Assembly (NCBI RefSeq): GCF_004793635.1
Contig: NZ_SRXV01000002.1
Span: 186,001-250,000, forward strand
Direction: 5' to 3'
DNA length: 64,000 bases
Source: Marinicauda pacifica
Lineage (GTDB): Bacteria; Pseudomonadota; Alphaproteobacteria; Caulobacterales; Maricaulaceae
Part shown: one piece after another, positions 16,862 to 24,610 of the stretch
Layout of the letters: every line of letters starts with the position of its first letter
Position numbering within the stretch: position 1 is the first letter of the stretch
Notes under the pieces: generated by a model
What the model saw: the letters and a program-made list of their open reading frames with translations, nothing else
Told to the model about the DNA's origin: nothing
Databases searched by the model: none
Program-made: the position numbers and the translations under genes

Positions 16862-17806
16862 TCAGGTGAGCCCTTCGAACTCGTCCAGCTCCAGCGCCAG
16901 GGCCAGGTTCTGGATCGCCTGCACCGCCGCGCCTTTGAGAAGATTGTCGAGCGCGCACACGACCACGCCGCGCCGCCCGTCCTCGCTCAGCGTCCAGCCA
17001 CCCACGCTCGCCCCGTTCGAATGCGCCCCGTCGCGAATTTCCGGCGGCCTGTCCTCGATGAAGCCGATCAGCGCCTCGTCGGCATAGGCGTCCAGATAGG
17101 CTCCCTTGAAGGCCTCCTGCGTCACCGGCTCGCGAAATTCCAGCTGCGCGGTAGCGATCAGCCCCTGGAAGAAGGCGGCCACATGGGGCGAGAAGCGCAC
17201 ATCCTGCCCCAGATGCCGGCTCATCTCGCGCTCATGGATATGACCGGCGAGCGCATAGGGCATCAGATTGTCGGCCAGCGCCTCGGTGTCGTTCTTCCGG
17301 CTCGGCGTGGTACCCGCGCCCGAATAGCCCGACACGCCGAAGACATGGGCCGGACCGGACAGGAGGTGGCGCACCGGCGCCACGCACAGCTGACCGGCGG
17401 TGGCATAGCAGCCCGGATTGGAAATGCGCGTCGCGCCCCGGTGCCGGTCGCGGCCATGGATTTCCGGCAGGCCGTAAAGCCAGCTTGCGTCGAAGCGGAA
17501 ATCGGCCGACAGGTCCACGATCACGGTTCCGGGTGCGGCCTGCGCGATCGCGTCGGCATAGGCCGCGGCCTCGCCATTGGGCATGGCCAGGATCACCGCG
17601 TCCGCGCCCTTGGCGGCGACGGCCTCGGCATCCAGCGCCTCGAAGCGCAGCTCGCGCGGAGCCTCGGACGCCAGCGCAGTGACGCTCTCTCCGGCCATGG
17701 CACGCGAGGAGGCGAAGACCAGCCCCATATCCTCGCGCCGCGACAGCAGGCGGATCAGTTCGCGTCCGGTATGGCCGCGTGCGCCGACCAGGCCGATCCG
17801 TTTCAT
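16862..17806 (-). CDS. argC: N-acetyl-gamma-glutamyl-phosphate reductase
   Basis: A 314-residue enzyme for the NADPH-dependent reduction of N-acetylglutamyl phosphate to the semialdehyde (arginine pathway). It has the Rossmann start GLVGARGHTGREL, the catalytic Cys133 in ATRISNPGCYATAG, the SGYSGAGTTPSRKN block and HEREM. The start is the ATG at 17806, which overlaps the stop of the upstream argB by four bases (ATGA), showing translational coupling; the long reading that continues upstream in the same frame lies inside argB and is not real. Last gene of the operon. Confidence 0.96.
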   Translation of the reverse strand: MKRIGLVGARGHTGRELIRLLSRREDMGLVFASSRAMAGESVTALASEAPRELRFEALDAEAVAAKGADAVILAMPNGEAAAYADAIAQAAPGTVIVDLSADFRFDASWLYGLPEIHGRDRHRGATRISNPGCYATAGQLCVAPVRHLLSGPAHVFGVSGYSGAGTTPSRKNDTEALADNLMPYALAGHIHEREMSRHLGQDVRFSPHVAAFFQGLIATAQLEFREPVTQEAFKGAYLDAYADEALIGFIEDRPPEIRDGAHSNGASVGGWTLSEDGRRGVVVCALDNLLKGAAVQAIQNLALALELDEFEGLT

Positions 17807-19167
17807 GATGCGCTCCCGGTTTCTTCCAGCGTGGGCGGCAGAGCGGCGATGCGCGCGACCCGCTCGGCAATGCGCGACAGATCGTCCTCGCCGCGCCAGA
17901 ACACGATCCAGCGGCCCGACTTCACCGCGCCGTGGCACACCGCATAGTAGAATTCGTTGACCGGATTGTCCGCGCGCGAACGCCAGTAGAGGCGCGGCGC
18001 ATACTCGACCAGCTTGCGCCAGACCGCGCCGCCCAGGCCTTCCCCGCGCGCCTCGTCCAGCACGGCGAACTTGTCCAGATAGACCACGTCGTCCAGCCGG
18101 CTCGTGATCGCCGCCGCGCGGTAACTCTCGCTCACGAAGGCATGATCGAAGCCCAGCCGGTCGAAATAGTCCGCCACGGGCGCGCGTCCGAACGCTTCGG
18201 TGATGAGGCTGCGGGTCCGCGCCTCGTCCAGCATCTCGCGCCTGGAGATCGACAGGATGTTCTCGCCCCGGCGCACCAGCGTGCCGGCCCCGGCATGGGT
18301 GAACAGCTCCTTGGTCAGCGCGTCGGGACGCGTGATCGAGACCGAGCTGGACAGGGGAAGATCGTCCAGCAGGCGCTTGATCTCTTCCATCTTCAGACGC
18401 ATGCCGCCGGCCACCCATTCGGCCCGCATCAGGTCCTCATAATCGGTGGTCAGGTTGATCGCCGAGATAGGCTGTCCGCTCTCGTCGAGCAGGGCGCCGG
18501 TCCCGGTCAGGAAGATCACCTTGTAGGGCTGCAATTCGTGAACCAGCGCGCGCACCGCCGCGTCCGCGTTCACATTGACCAGCCGGCCGTCGGCGGTATC
18601 GCCGAGGCATGCCAGGATCGGCGCCTGACCGGCGCGCGCCGCGGCCGCGACCAGATCCATCCGGATATGGGAGGGGCTGCCGACCCGGCCCAGCCCCGCC
18701 TCGTCCACGATCTCGGCCTCGAACACGCCGGACGGGATCGACGCGGCGCGTCCGCCCGCATCGCGCACTGCCTGGACCAGGCGCACATTGAGATCGGTCA
18801 GCGTCTTGCGCAGCACCGGAATGGCCTCGGGCGGGGTCACGCGCAGCCCGTTCTTGCGTTCGGTCGCGATGCCCGCCGCGCTCAACGCCGTGTCCAGCTG
18901 CGGACCCCCGCCATGGACCACGATGGGCGCCAGACCCACCGTCTGCAGGAAGGCGAGCGCATTGGCGAGCGCATCCAGCTCCTCCTCGATCACCGCACCG
19001 CCGACCTTGACCACGGCAAAGCGCTCCTGGTCGACCTCGGAGAAGCGATTGAGATATTCGCGGATCTCCTTGCCGTCGCGCATGTGGGAGAGCAGCTGCA
19101 CGATGGCGGAGCGCACAGGCGCGGTCGCCGGACCGGCTTCCGGCGCGTTCGAATGGGACTTCGTCAT
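17803..19167 (-). CDS. argB: Bifunctional N-acetylglutamate synthase/kinase (NAGS/K)
   Basis: A 454-residue fusion. Residues about 25-300 are an amino-acid-kinase domain (AVVKVGGAVI near 51-60, IVVHGGGPQLD near 82-92, and GTLVRRGENI at its end). Residues about 310-454 are a GNAT acetyltransferase domain (LDKFAVLDEARGEGLGGAVW is the acetyl-CoA-binding region; SRADNPVNEFYYAVCHGAVK follows). This architecture matches the NAGS/K enzymes known from Xanthomonas and Maricaulis maris, which make and phosphorylate N-acetylglutamate and resemble vertebrate NAGS. Located between the carbamoyltransferase (5 bases) and argC (4-base overlap). Arginine feedback on the synthase domain is expected from the family, not visible here. 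Confidence 0.95.
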   Translation of the reverse strand: MTKSHSNAPEAGPATAPVRSAIVQLLSHMRDGKEIREYLNRFSEVDQERFAVVKVGGAVIEEELDALANALAFLQTVGLAPIVVHGGGPQLDTALSAAGIATERKNGLRVTPPEAIPVLRKTLTDLNVRLVQAVRDAGGRAASIPSGVFEAEIVDEAGLGRVGSPSHIRMDLVAAAARAGQAPILACLGDTADGRLVNVNADAAVRALVHELQPYKVIFLTGTGALLDESGQPISAINLTTDYEDLMRAEWVAGGMRLKMEEIKRLLDDLPLSSSVSITRPDALTKELFTHAGAGTLVRRGENILSISRREMLDEARTRSLITEAFGRAPVADYFDRLGFDHAFVSESYRAAAITSRLDDVVYLDKFAVLDEARGEGLGGAVWRKLVEYAPRLYWRSRADNPVNEFYYAVCHGAVKSGRWIVFWRGEDDLSRIAERVARIAALPPTLEETGSAS

Positions 19168-19171
19168 CGGT

Positions 19172-20176
19172 TCAGCGCTCCGCCCCGGCCAGCGATTCCA
19201 TCAGCGCCTTCTGCACGTGCAGGCGGTTTTCCGCCTCTTGAAGACCCAGAAAGGCATCGGAATCCACGACCGAATCCGCGATCTTCACATTACGCCGCAT
19301 CGGCAGGCAGTGGCTGACGACCGCGTTATTGGTCATCGCCATCTTCGCGTCGTCGATCATGAAGCCGGCGCCCTTGGCGCGCAGCGGGGCTTCCTCCTCC
19401 CACTTTCCGTAGAAGGGCAGCGCGCCCCAGCTCTTGGCGTAGACCGCATCGGCGCCGCTATAGGCCTCCTTGACGTTGGTGGTCAGGGAGAATTGCGTCC
19501 CGGCATCGGCGCAGAACCGCTCCGCCGCGCCCATGTAGCGCGGGTCCAGCGCGAAGGCCTCATCCGGCACCAGCATGCGCACATTCATGCCGAACTTGGA
19601 CGCCATCAGGATCGCCGAATTGGCCACCGCCGTGTTCAGCGGCTTGGGATGAGGCACCCAGGTCAGCAGGAAATCCTTGCCGCGCACATCGCCCATGCGG
19701 TCCTGCATCGCCATCATCATCGCCAGTTCCTGGCAGGGATGGACGATGGTCTCCATGTTGATGACCGGTACCGTGGCGTGGCGCGCATAGGCCTGGATCA
19801 GCGGATCCTCGCGCTCGGCGGTCCAGTCCTCGAACTTGGGGAATGCCCGGATCGCGATCAGGTCCACGTAGGAGGACAGCACGCGCGCGGCTTCCTTCAC
19901 ATGCTCCTCCGGCCCGTCATCCATGACGGCGCCTTCCTCGAACTCGACCGGCCAGGTCGAGCCGCGCGCATCCAGCACGATGGCGTGACCGCCCAGCTGG
20001 TAGGCGCCCAGATCGAAGGAGGTGCGTGTGCGCAGGCTCGGGTTGAAGAAGAGCAGCGCGATCGACTTGCCCTTCAGCGCATCGCCCAGCGGGCTCTCGC
20101 GATAGGCGCGCGCCCGGTCGATCAGGCTTTGCAGCTCGTCGCGCGACCAGTCTTCGGTGGAGAGGAAATGACGCAT
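19172..20176 (-). CDS. argF': N-acetylornithine carbamoyltransferase (AOTCase)
   Basis: A 334-residue transcarbamylase. Carbamoyl phosphate is bound by FFNPSLRTRTSF. The blocks VINMETIVHPCQELA, WVPHPKPLNTAVANSA, VYAKSWGALPFYG, SHCLPMRRNVKIAD and AENRLHVQKAL match the Xanthomonas AOTCase and not ordinary ornithine carbamoyltransferase. The WPVEF segment keeps a glutamate (Glu78) at what I take to be the acetyl- versus succinyl-ornithine specificity position. The RRNVK lysine is the residue reported as carboxylated in the Xanthomonas enzyme. The start is the ATG at 20176; the TTG at 20200 is less likely. First gene of the argF'-argB-argC operon. Confidence 0.93.
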   Translation of the reverse strand: MRHFLSTEDWSRDELQSLIDRARAYRESPLGDALKGKSIALLFFNPSLRTRTSFDLGAYQLGGHAIVLDARGSTWPVEFEEGAVMDDGPEEHVKEAARVLSSYVDLIAIRAFPKFEDWTAEREDPLIQAYARHATVPVINMETIVHPCQELAMMMAMQDRMGDVRGKDFLLTWVPHPKPLNTAVANSAILMASKFGMNVRMLVPDEAFALDPRYMGAAERFCADAGTQFSLTTNVKEAYSGADAVYAKSWGALPFYGKWEEEAPLRAKGAGFMIDDAKMAMTNNAVVSHCLPMRRNVKIADSVVDSDAFLGLQEAENRLHVQKALMESLAGAER

Positions 20177-20268
20177 GGCTCTGACCCTGTCGTGGCACAA
20201 GGCTAACGCGTTTAAGACGCCCGTCAGATCAATGCAAATCGAAGTGGCGGCCCGGCCTTGTCTGACGC

Positions 20269-21756
20269 CTACTCCAGCGCCGCCAGCGCGTCCTCTTCCG
20301 GCAGAGCGGGATAGATCCCGTTCAGCGCGGCAATTACCGCGTCGTCGCGGCCATAGACGTCGTGAATGAAGCGGACCTCGCCGAAGCGGTCCGCCACCGC
20401 CGTGAAGTAGAGGATGTGAACCTCGATCGGCTCATCGAGATAGACCCGGCGCGTATCGTCGGTCGCCAGCACCTCATCGAGCTGGAGGCGCGACCAGCCC
20501 GGCTCGTCATCGAGCACCCACCAGGCCAGGTCGACCGGGTGCTGCACGCGCATGCAACCCGAGGAATCGTCGCGCTGGCTGTTGGCGAACAGGGCGCGGT
20601 GCGGCGTATCGTGAATGTAGACATTGTGCCGGTTGGGGAACATGAACTTCACCTCCCCCATCGCGTTGTTCGGCCCCGGCCTCTGGATCACGCGATAGCG
20701 GCCATGGCTCCAGTCGGCCGAGTACGGATCTACGACGCGGCCGGTATCTAGGCTGACGAGGCGGTAGCCCTGCGACAGGGCATAGGCCGGGTTGGTGCGA
20801 AAGGTCCTGACCCAGCGCGCGCCGAGCCCGCCGGGCGTGTACCAGACCGGGTTGAGCTCGATATAGCTCATCGTCTCTGAAAAGACCGGCGTGCGCGAAT
20901 AAAGCCGGCCGATCATGATGTTGTGGACGCGCTCCATCTCGCCGTCCTGCCAGGCCTCCAGCCGGTAGTCGGCGATATTGACCCGGATATGGCGCGCGCC
21001 GAGGTCGGCGGTCAGCCAGCGCCAGCGTTCCAGGTTGGCCCGCAACTGGTCGATACGGCGGTCGCGCCCGGCATTGAGCTCGCGCCGCGTCGTCTCGCCC
21101 ATCCGCCCGTCACCGGCCAGGTTGTGCCGGGCCTGGAAACGCATCAGCGCAGTCTGGAGACGCTGGTCGAACGGCGTGCCGTCCGGGGCCGGCGCATCCA
21201 GCATGGAAAGCTGGGCCAGGCGCGTGCGCAGCGCATCCACGCGCGGCCCGTAATCGCCGAGCCCCAGTGTCGGGCCGCGGGCGATAAGGGTTTCCGGCTC
21301 GGTGACCGCCATGCGGTAGACGAGCTCGCTTCGAAGCGCGGCATAGTCTGGATGTTGGGGCGCCAGCGCTTCCAGCGCGCCATAGACGTCGCCGGTCGAC
21401 AGGGCGCGCGCCATCCAGGCGTCGATATCCTGGTCGCGCACCGGCGCGGTCCAGTCGCCGTCGAGACGGCGCGGGTCCACCCGGCCAAAGGCGAGGTGGC
21501 TGGCATAGGTCTGGAAGACACCGGAGGCCAAGGCGTCGCGGCGCGGACCGGGCGGCTCTTCCAGCAACCGGTCCGCATCGCCATAGTCGCGCGGGTCCAG
21601 GCCATGGGTCCACGCTTCAGACAGGGCAAAGGACAGACTCTCGACCGCCGCGTCGTCCCACGCCGGCGCCTGCGCGAACGCCGCCGCCTGACTGGCCAGC
21701 GCCGCCACGAGAAGGCCCAGCGCCCTCGCCCGCAATTTATCGAAGATGCGATGCAT
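20269..21756 (-). CDS. L,D-transpeptidase, YcbB type
   Basis: A 495-residue periplasmic cell-wall enzyme. The start at 21756 (MHRIFDKL) gives a signal peptide ending AAAFAQA; the longer reading to 22011 runs over the neighbouring gene and is rejected. A scaffold region (about 25-215) is followed by a peptidoglycan-binding-like helical part (RLQTALMRFQARHNLAGDG) and a YkuD catalytic domain with HDTPHRALFANSQRDDSSGC, where His and the SSGCMRV cysteine are catalytic. YcbB-type enzymes form 3-3 crosslinks between meso-diaminopimelate residues. Transcribed alone, 90 bases downstream of the ferritin-like gene. Confidence 0.92.
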   Translation of the reverse strand: MHRIFDKLRARALGLLVAALASQAAAFAQAPAWDDAAVESLSFALSEAWTHGLDPRDYGDADRLLEEPPGPRRDALASGVFQTYASHLAFGRVDPRRLDGDWTAPVRDQDIDAWMARALSTGDVYGALEALAPQHPDYAALRSELVYRMAVTEPETLIARGPTLGLGDYGPRVDALRTRLAQLSMLDAPAPDGTPFDQRLQTALMRFQARHNLAGDGRMGETTRRELNAGRDRRIDQLRANLERWRWLTADLGARHIRVNIADYRLEAWQDGEMERVHNIMIGRLYSRTPVFSETMSYIELNPVWYTPGGLGARWVRTFRTNPAYALSQGYRLVSLDTGRVVDPYSADWSHGRYRVIQRPGPNNAMGEVKFMFPNRHNVYIHDTPHRALFANSQRDDSSGCMRVQHPVDLAWWVLDDEPGWSRLQLDEVLATDDTRRVYLDEPIEVHILYFTAVADRFGEVRFIHDVYGRDDAVIAALNGIYPALPEEDALAALE

Positions 21757-21845
21757 CGGCCCGCCCCGCCCGGCCGCTATTAACGTTCGGGAAACTATAG
21801 CGGCCGGGGCGGCGCGGCAATCTCTGGTGGGCCGGCCGGACGGTT

Positions 21846-22931
21846 TTATTCGGCGTGCGCGGCGACCGCGGAGATATAATCGGCGCGCGCCTTGTTGGCG
21901 TCGATGCCGCGCGCGACCTCCTCGTCCTGCTGCTGCAGGAGGTCGGGGTCCAGCTCGGCAAAGTGCAGCACGCCCATATCCTCGTAGGCCTTGCGGATTT
22001 TCGGGCCCCACAGGCCGATATCCTTCACGATCGGCACGATGCGCTGGAAGAGCAGCGTGCGGTAGAGCTTCACGATTTCAGACTGCTGGGTGAAGGCCTC
22101 GCACTCGGCCACGGGCAGGCCCAGCGTTTCGTAGACCACCCCGCTCTGGGTCATGCGGTCGCGCATGAGGTAGCAGGCCTCGACCAGGAATTCCTCGCGC
22201 TCGTCGCGCTCGGCCTGGGTCAGCTGCGGGTAGTAGTCGCGCAGGGAGAGCCGGCCGAATGCCACATGGCGCGCCTCGTCCTCCATGACATAGGCGTTGA
22301 CCATGCGCGCCAGCGGGTTCTGGGCGATGTCGCGGATCGTCCCGAAGGCGGCCAGCGCCAGCCCCTCGATCACGACCTGCATGGCCAGATAGGTCATGTC
22401 CCAGCGGCTGTCGCGCAGGGCGTCGTTGATCAGGTCCTGCAAGGGATCGGTCATCGGATAGGCGACGCCGAACTTCTTCATCAGGTTACGATAGACCTCG
22501 ACATGGCGGGCCTCGTCCATGACCTGGGTCGCGGCGTAGAATTTGGAATCGAGATCGGGGACCGATTGCACGATCTTGGAGGCGGCCAGCAGCGCGGCCT
22601 GCTCGCCTTGCAGGAATTGCGAGATATTCCAGGCCTGCCCGTGCCGGCGCAGCTCGGCCTTCTCCTTGTTGTTCAGCTTGTTCCAGATGTCCGAGCCATA
22701 GATGGGGACCGCCTCGTCGGGCATCTCCATCGGGTTCTCCGGATCGAGTTCCTGGTCCCAGTCGATGCGCGCCATGGCGTCCCACTGCATGTCCTTGCCC
22801 TTCTGGTACAAGTGCATGAGCGTCGTGCGCCCCTCGTCGAACCGCCAGTCGAAGACCGCGTCGAATTCCTGGGGCACGTGCCAGTGGTCGTCGATGCCGG
22901 GCATCGGGTACAGGTCGCGCAGGGCCGTCAT
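21846..22931 (-). CDS. Ferritin-like diiron protein, function unknown
   Basis: A 361-residue four-helix-bundle protein with a complete carboxylate-bridged diiron ligand set: Glu110 (LQGEQAALLA), Glu140/His143 (MDEARHVEVY), Glu189 (VVIEGLAL) and Glu219/His222 (MEDEARHVAFG). This E-ExxH-E-ExxH pattern is shared by ribonucleotide reductase R2, soluble desaturases and diiron oxygenases. The two near-identical DEARH repeats reflect the two-fold bundle. No radical-bearing R2 context is seen, so an oxygenase or desaturase is likelier. A GGAGGA ribosome-binding site precedes the ATG at 22931. The sterol-desaturase-family gene ends 133 bases upstream on the same strand, hinting at lipid oxidation (inference). 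Confidence 0.8.
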   Translation of the reverse strand: MTALRDLYPMPGIDDHWHVPQEFDAVFDWRFDEGRTTLMHLYQKGKDMQWDAMARIDWDQELDPENPMEMPDEAVPIYGSDIWNKLNNKEKAELRRHGQAWNISQFLQGEQAALLAASKIVQSVPDLDSKFYAATQVMDEARHVEVYRNLMKKFGVAYPMTDPLQDLINDALRDSRWDMTYLAMQVVIEGLALAAFGTIRDIAQNPLARMVNAYVMEDEARHVAFGRLSLRDYYPQLTQAERDEREEFLVEACYLMRDRMTQSGVVYETLGLPVAECEAFTQQSEIVKLYRTLLFQRIVPIVKDIGLWGPKIRKAYEDMGVLHFAELDPDLLQQQDEEVARGIDANKARADYISAVAAHAE

Positions 22932-23064
22932 GGGTCAAACTCCTCCAGATCACGCCGCCGTTTCCGGTCCGCGCGTCTGGAGCCCTGGAGCACCAGGCGC
23001 GGACTCATGAACGACGTTCGAGAAATGATAATGAGGCCCGGACCGCGTCCTGTCCAGAGAGGCC

Positions 23065-24018
23065 TTATTCCGCCGGGGCGGCCTGTTCCGGTCCCGTTTC
23101 AGATTGCTCATCCACATCAACAGGTTGAGCGCTCTGCAGGGCGTGCCATTTTTTCTTGATCGTTTTCGAGCAGTCCCGGCTTCCGTCCGGAGACCAGCCC
23201 GGCGGGCCGAGCCAGTAACCGATCACCTCGCGCGGCGATCTGGCCGAGCGGACATCCTTCACAATCCCCCACCACTCGTGCAGGCAGATCACCATCGGAT
23301 TGTGAGTGCCGAGATTTTTCACGATACCGTACCGGCATGGTTCAGTAGCGGATTCCGGCACGAAGGTACCGAACAACCTGTCCCAAATAATGAAAACGCC
23401 CGCGAAGTTACTGTCGAGATAGCACGGGTTAGTGGCGTGATGGACCCGGTGATGTGAGGGAGTATTCATCACCATTTCCACGGGATAAGGCAGGCGTTTG
23501 ACCACCTCGGTATGGATCCAGAACTGGTAGACCAGGTTGAGCGCGCCCACGAAGGCGACCATGGCCGGCGGGAAGCCGATCAGAACTAACCAGCTGCCGA
23601 AAAAGATGAATTTCAGCGTCAGCGGGCTCAGCCAGGGCTGGCGCAGCGCGGTGCTCAGATTGTAGTGCTGGGAGGAATGGTGAACGACGTGGTCGGCCCA
23701 CCACCAGCGCACCGTATGGGCCATGCGATGGGCCCAGTAATACACGAAATCGTCCAGCACGAAGGCCAGCGCAAACGCCCACCAGACATAGCCGATTTCC
23801 AGCAGGGCAAAGCGTTCCAGGTAGGTGAACCAGGCCACGGCCACGAAACCGAGCGCGAGTCCCGACACAGTATTCCCCAGCCCCATCGTCAGGCTGGCGG
23901 CCGTATCGCTGGGCTCGAACTGGGCCCTCCCGGTCACCCGGGCGTAGATCATTTCGGCGACGATCAGTGCGATGAAGGCCGGAATCGCCAGCAGGATCGG
24001 ATCAGGCAGGTTGGGCAT
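23065..24018 (-). CDS. Sterol desaturase / fatty acid hydroxylase superfamily protein
   Basis: A 317-residue integral membrane diiron enzyme. The start is the ATG at 24018 (MPNLPDP) behind AAGGAGG. Eight-histidine motif clusters are all present: HRMAH (near 97), HVVHHSSQHYN (near 110) and, later, HTEVV and HHRVHHATN (near 190). Four to five hydrophobic segments surround them. Family members hydroxylate or desaturate sterols, carotenoids or fatty acids; bacterial members of this ERG3-like type are mostly uncharacterised. The gene start overlaps the end of the 151-residue membrane protein gene by 17 bases, so the two are coupled. The C-terminal 40 residues are acidic and unconserved-looking. 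Confidence 0.9.
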   Translation of the reverse strand: MPNLPDPILLAIPAFIALIVAEMIYARVTGRAQFEPSDTAASLTMGLGNTVSGLALGFVAVAWFTYLERFALLEIGYVWWAFALAFVLDDFVYYWAHRMAHTVRWWWADHVVHHSSQHYNLSTALRQPWLSPLTLKFIFFGSWLVLIGFPPAMVAFVGALNLVYQFWIHTEVVKRLPYPVEMVMNTPSHHRVHHATNPCYLDSNFAGVFIIWDRLFGTFVPESATEPCRYGIVKNLGTHNPMVICLHEWWGIVKDVRSARSPREVIGYWLGPPGWSPDGSRDCSKTIKKKWHALQSAQPVDVDEQSETGPEQAAPAE

Positions 24019-24457
24019 CGCGGCCTCCTTCGGCGCGCAGGAATCCATTCAGGCGCTCGGCCCAGAGTTCGGCTTCAGCCTCATCGGCCATCACCGCTTC
24101 CATTCGAGAAAACGTGTAATCGCAAAGCTTTAGCGTCAAGGTTCGACCCTCGCGATCTACGCTGGCGACATCTCCATCGGACAGGACACGCGTCACGAAA
24201 CGAGCTCCCCGCGTCCAGACCAGCCCCAGGCGATCGCCGCCCTGCTCCATCACGAATGCGCCGGTGCCCTGGTCAAACAGCGCGGTCTCGCCGGCACGAA
24301 ATCCGACGATGTCATTGGAAAGACAGGTCGCAGCCCCGGCCGGGCTCTCCAGGCGCGCCGGCTGCCATCCGCCGAGCCAGCGGTTCAGCAGCACAAGACC
24401 GGTGATCGAGACCGCCGAGGCGATCAACACCAGGATGAGGATGAGAGGGTCGTTCAT
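24002..24457 (-). CDS. Single-helix membrane protein coupled to sterol desaturase gene
   Basis: A 151-residue protein I do not recognise. Residues 3-27 form one transmembrane helix (LILILVLIASAVSITGLVLL); the rest is a soluble domain of beta character with the pattern ATCLSNDIVGFRAGETALF, then an acidic helix at the C-terminus. The 3' end overlaps the desaturase start by 17 bases, so expression is coupled. The protein may anchor, regulate or supply electrons to the desaturase, but no redox motif is visible. The ATG at 24457 begins the helix directly. Confidence 0.75.
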   Translation of the reverse strand: MNDPLILILVLIASAVSITGLVLLNRWLGGWQPARLESPAGAATCLSNDIVGFRAGETALFDQGTGAFVMEQGGDRLGLVWTRGARFVTRVLSDGDVASVDREGRTLTLKLCDYTFSRMEAVMADEAEAELWAERLNGFLRAEGGRDAQPA

Positions 24458-24550
24458 GGCTCGTCTTCACAGGTCTGCGGCATGCAGGGCCGACAATCAC
24501 GAACAGTGTTCACCATTCCGCGCCATCGCGCAAATGCCTGCTGCAAACAA

Positions 24551-24580
24551 GAAAGGCGCCGGGAAAACCCGACGCCTTTC
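24551..24580 (-). terminator. Intrinsic terminator after second TonB receptor gene
   Basis: On the minus strand GAAAGGCGTCGGG-TTTT-CCCGGCGCCTTTC forms a stem with one mismatch, followed by TTGTTTG. It lies 31 bases beyond the receptor stop. Confidence 0.8.
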
Positions 24581-24610
24581 CAGTCGTTTGCGAGCTTGCT
24601 CGCGGTCGCC

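Noticed and set aside
17807..18418. In-frame extension of argC upstream of its ATG
   Set aside because: It lies inside argB in another frame; ArgC proteins start at the GLVGARGHTG Rossmann segment, and the ATGA overlap fixes the start.
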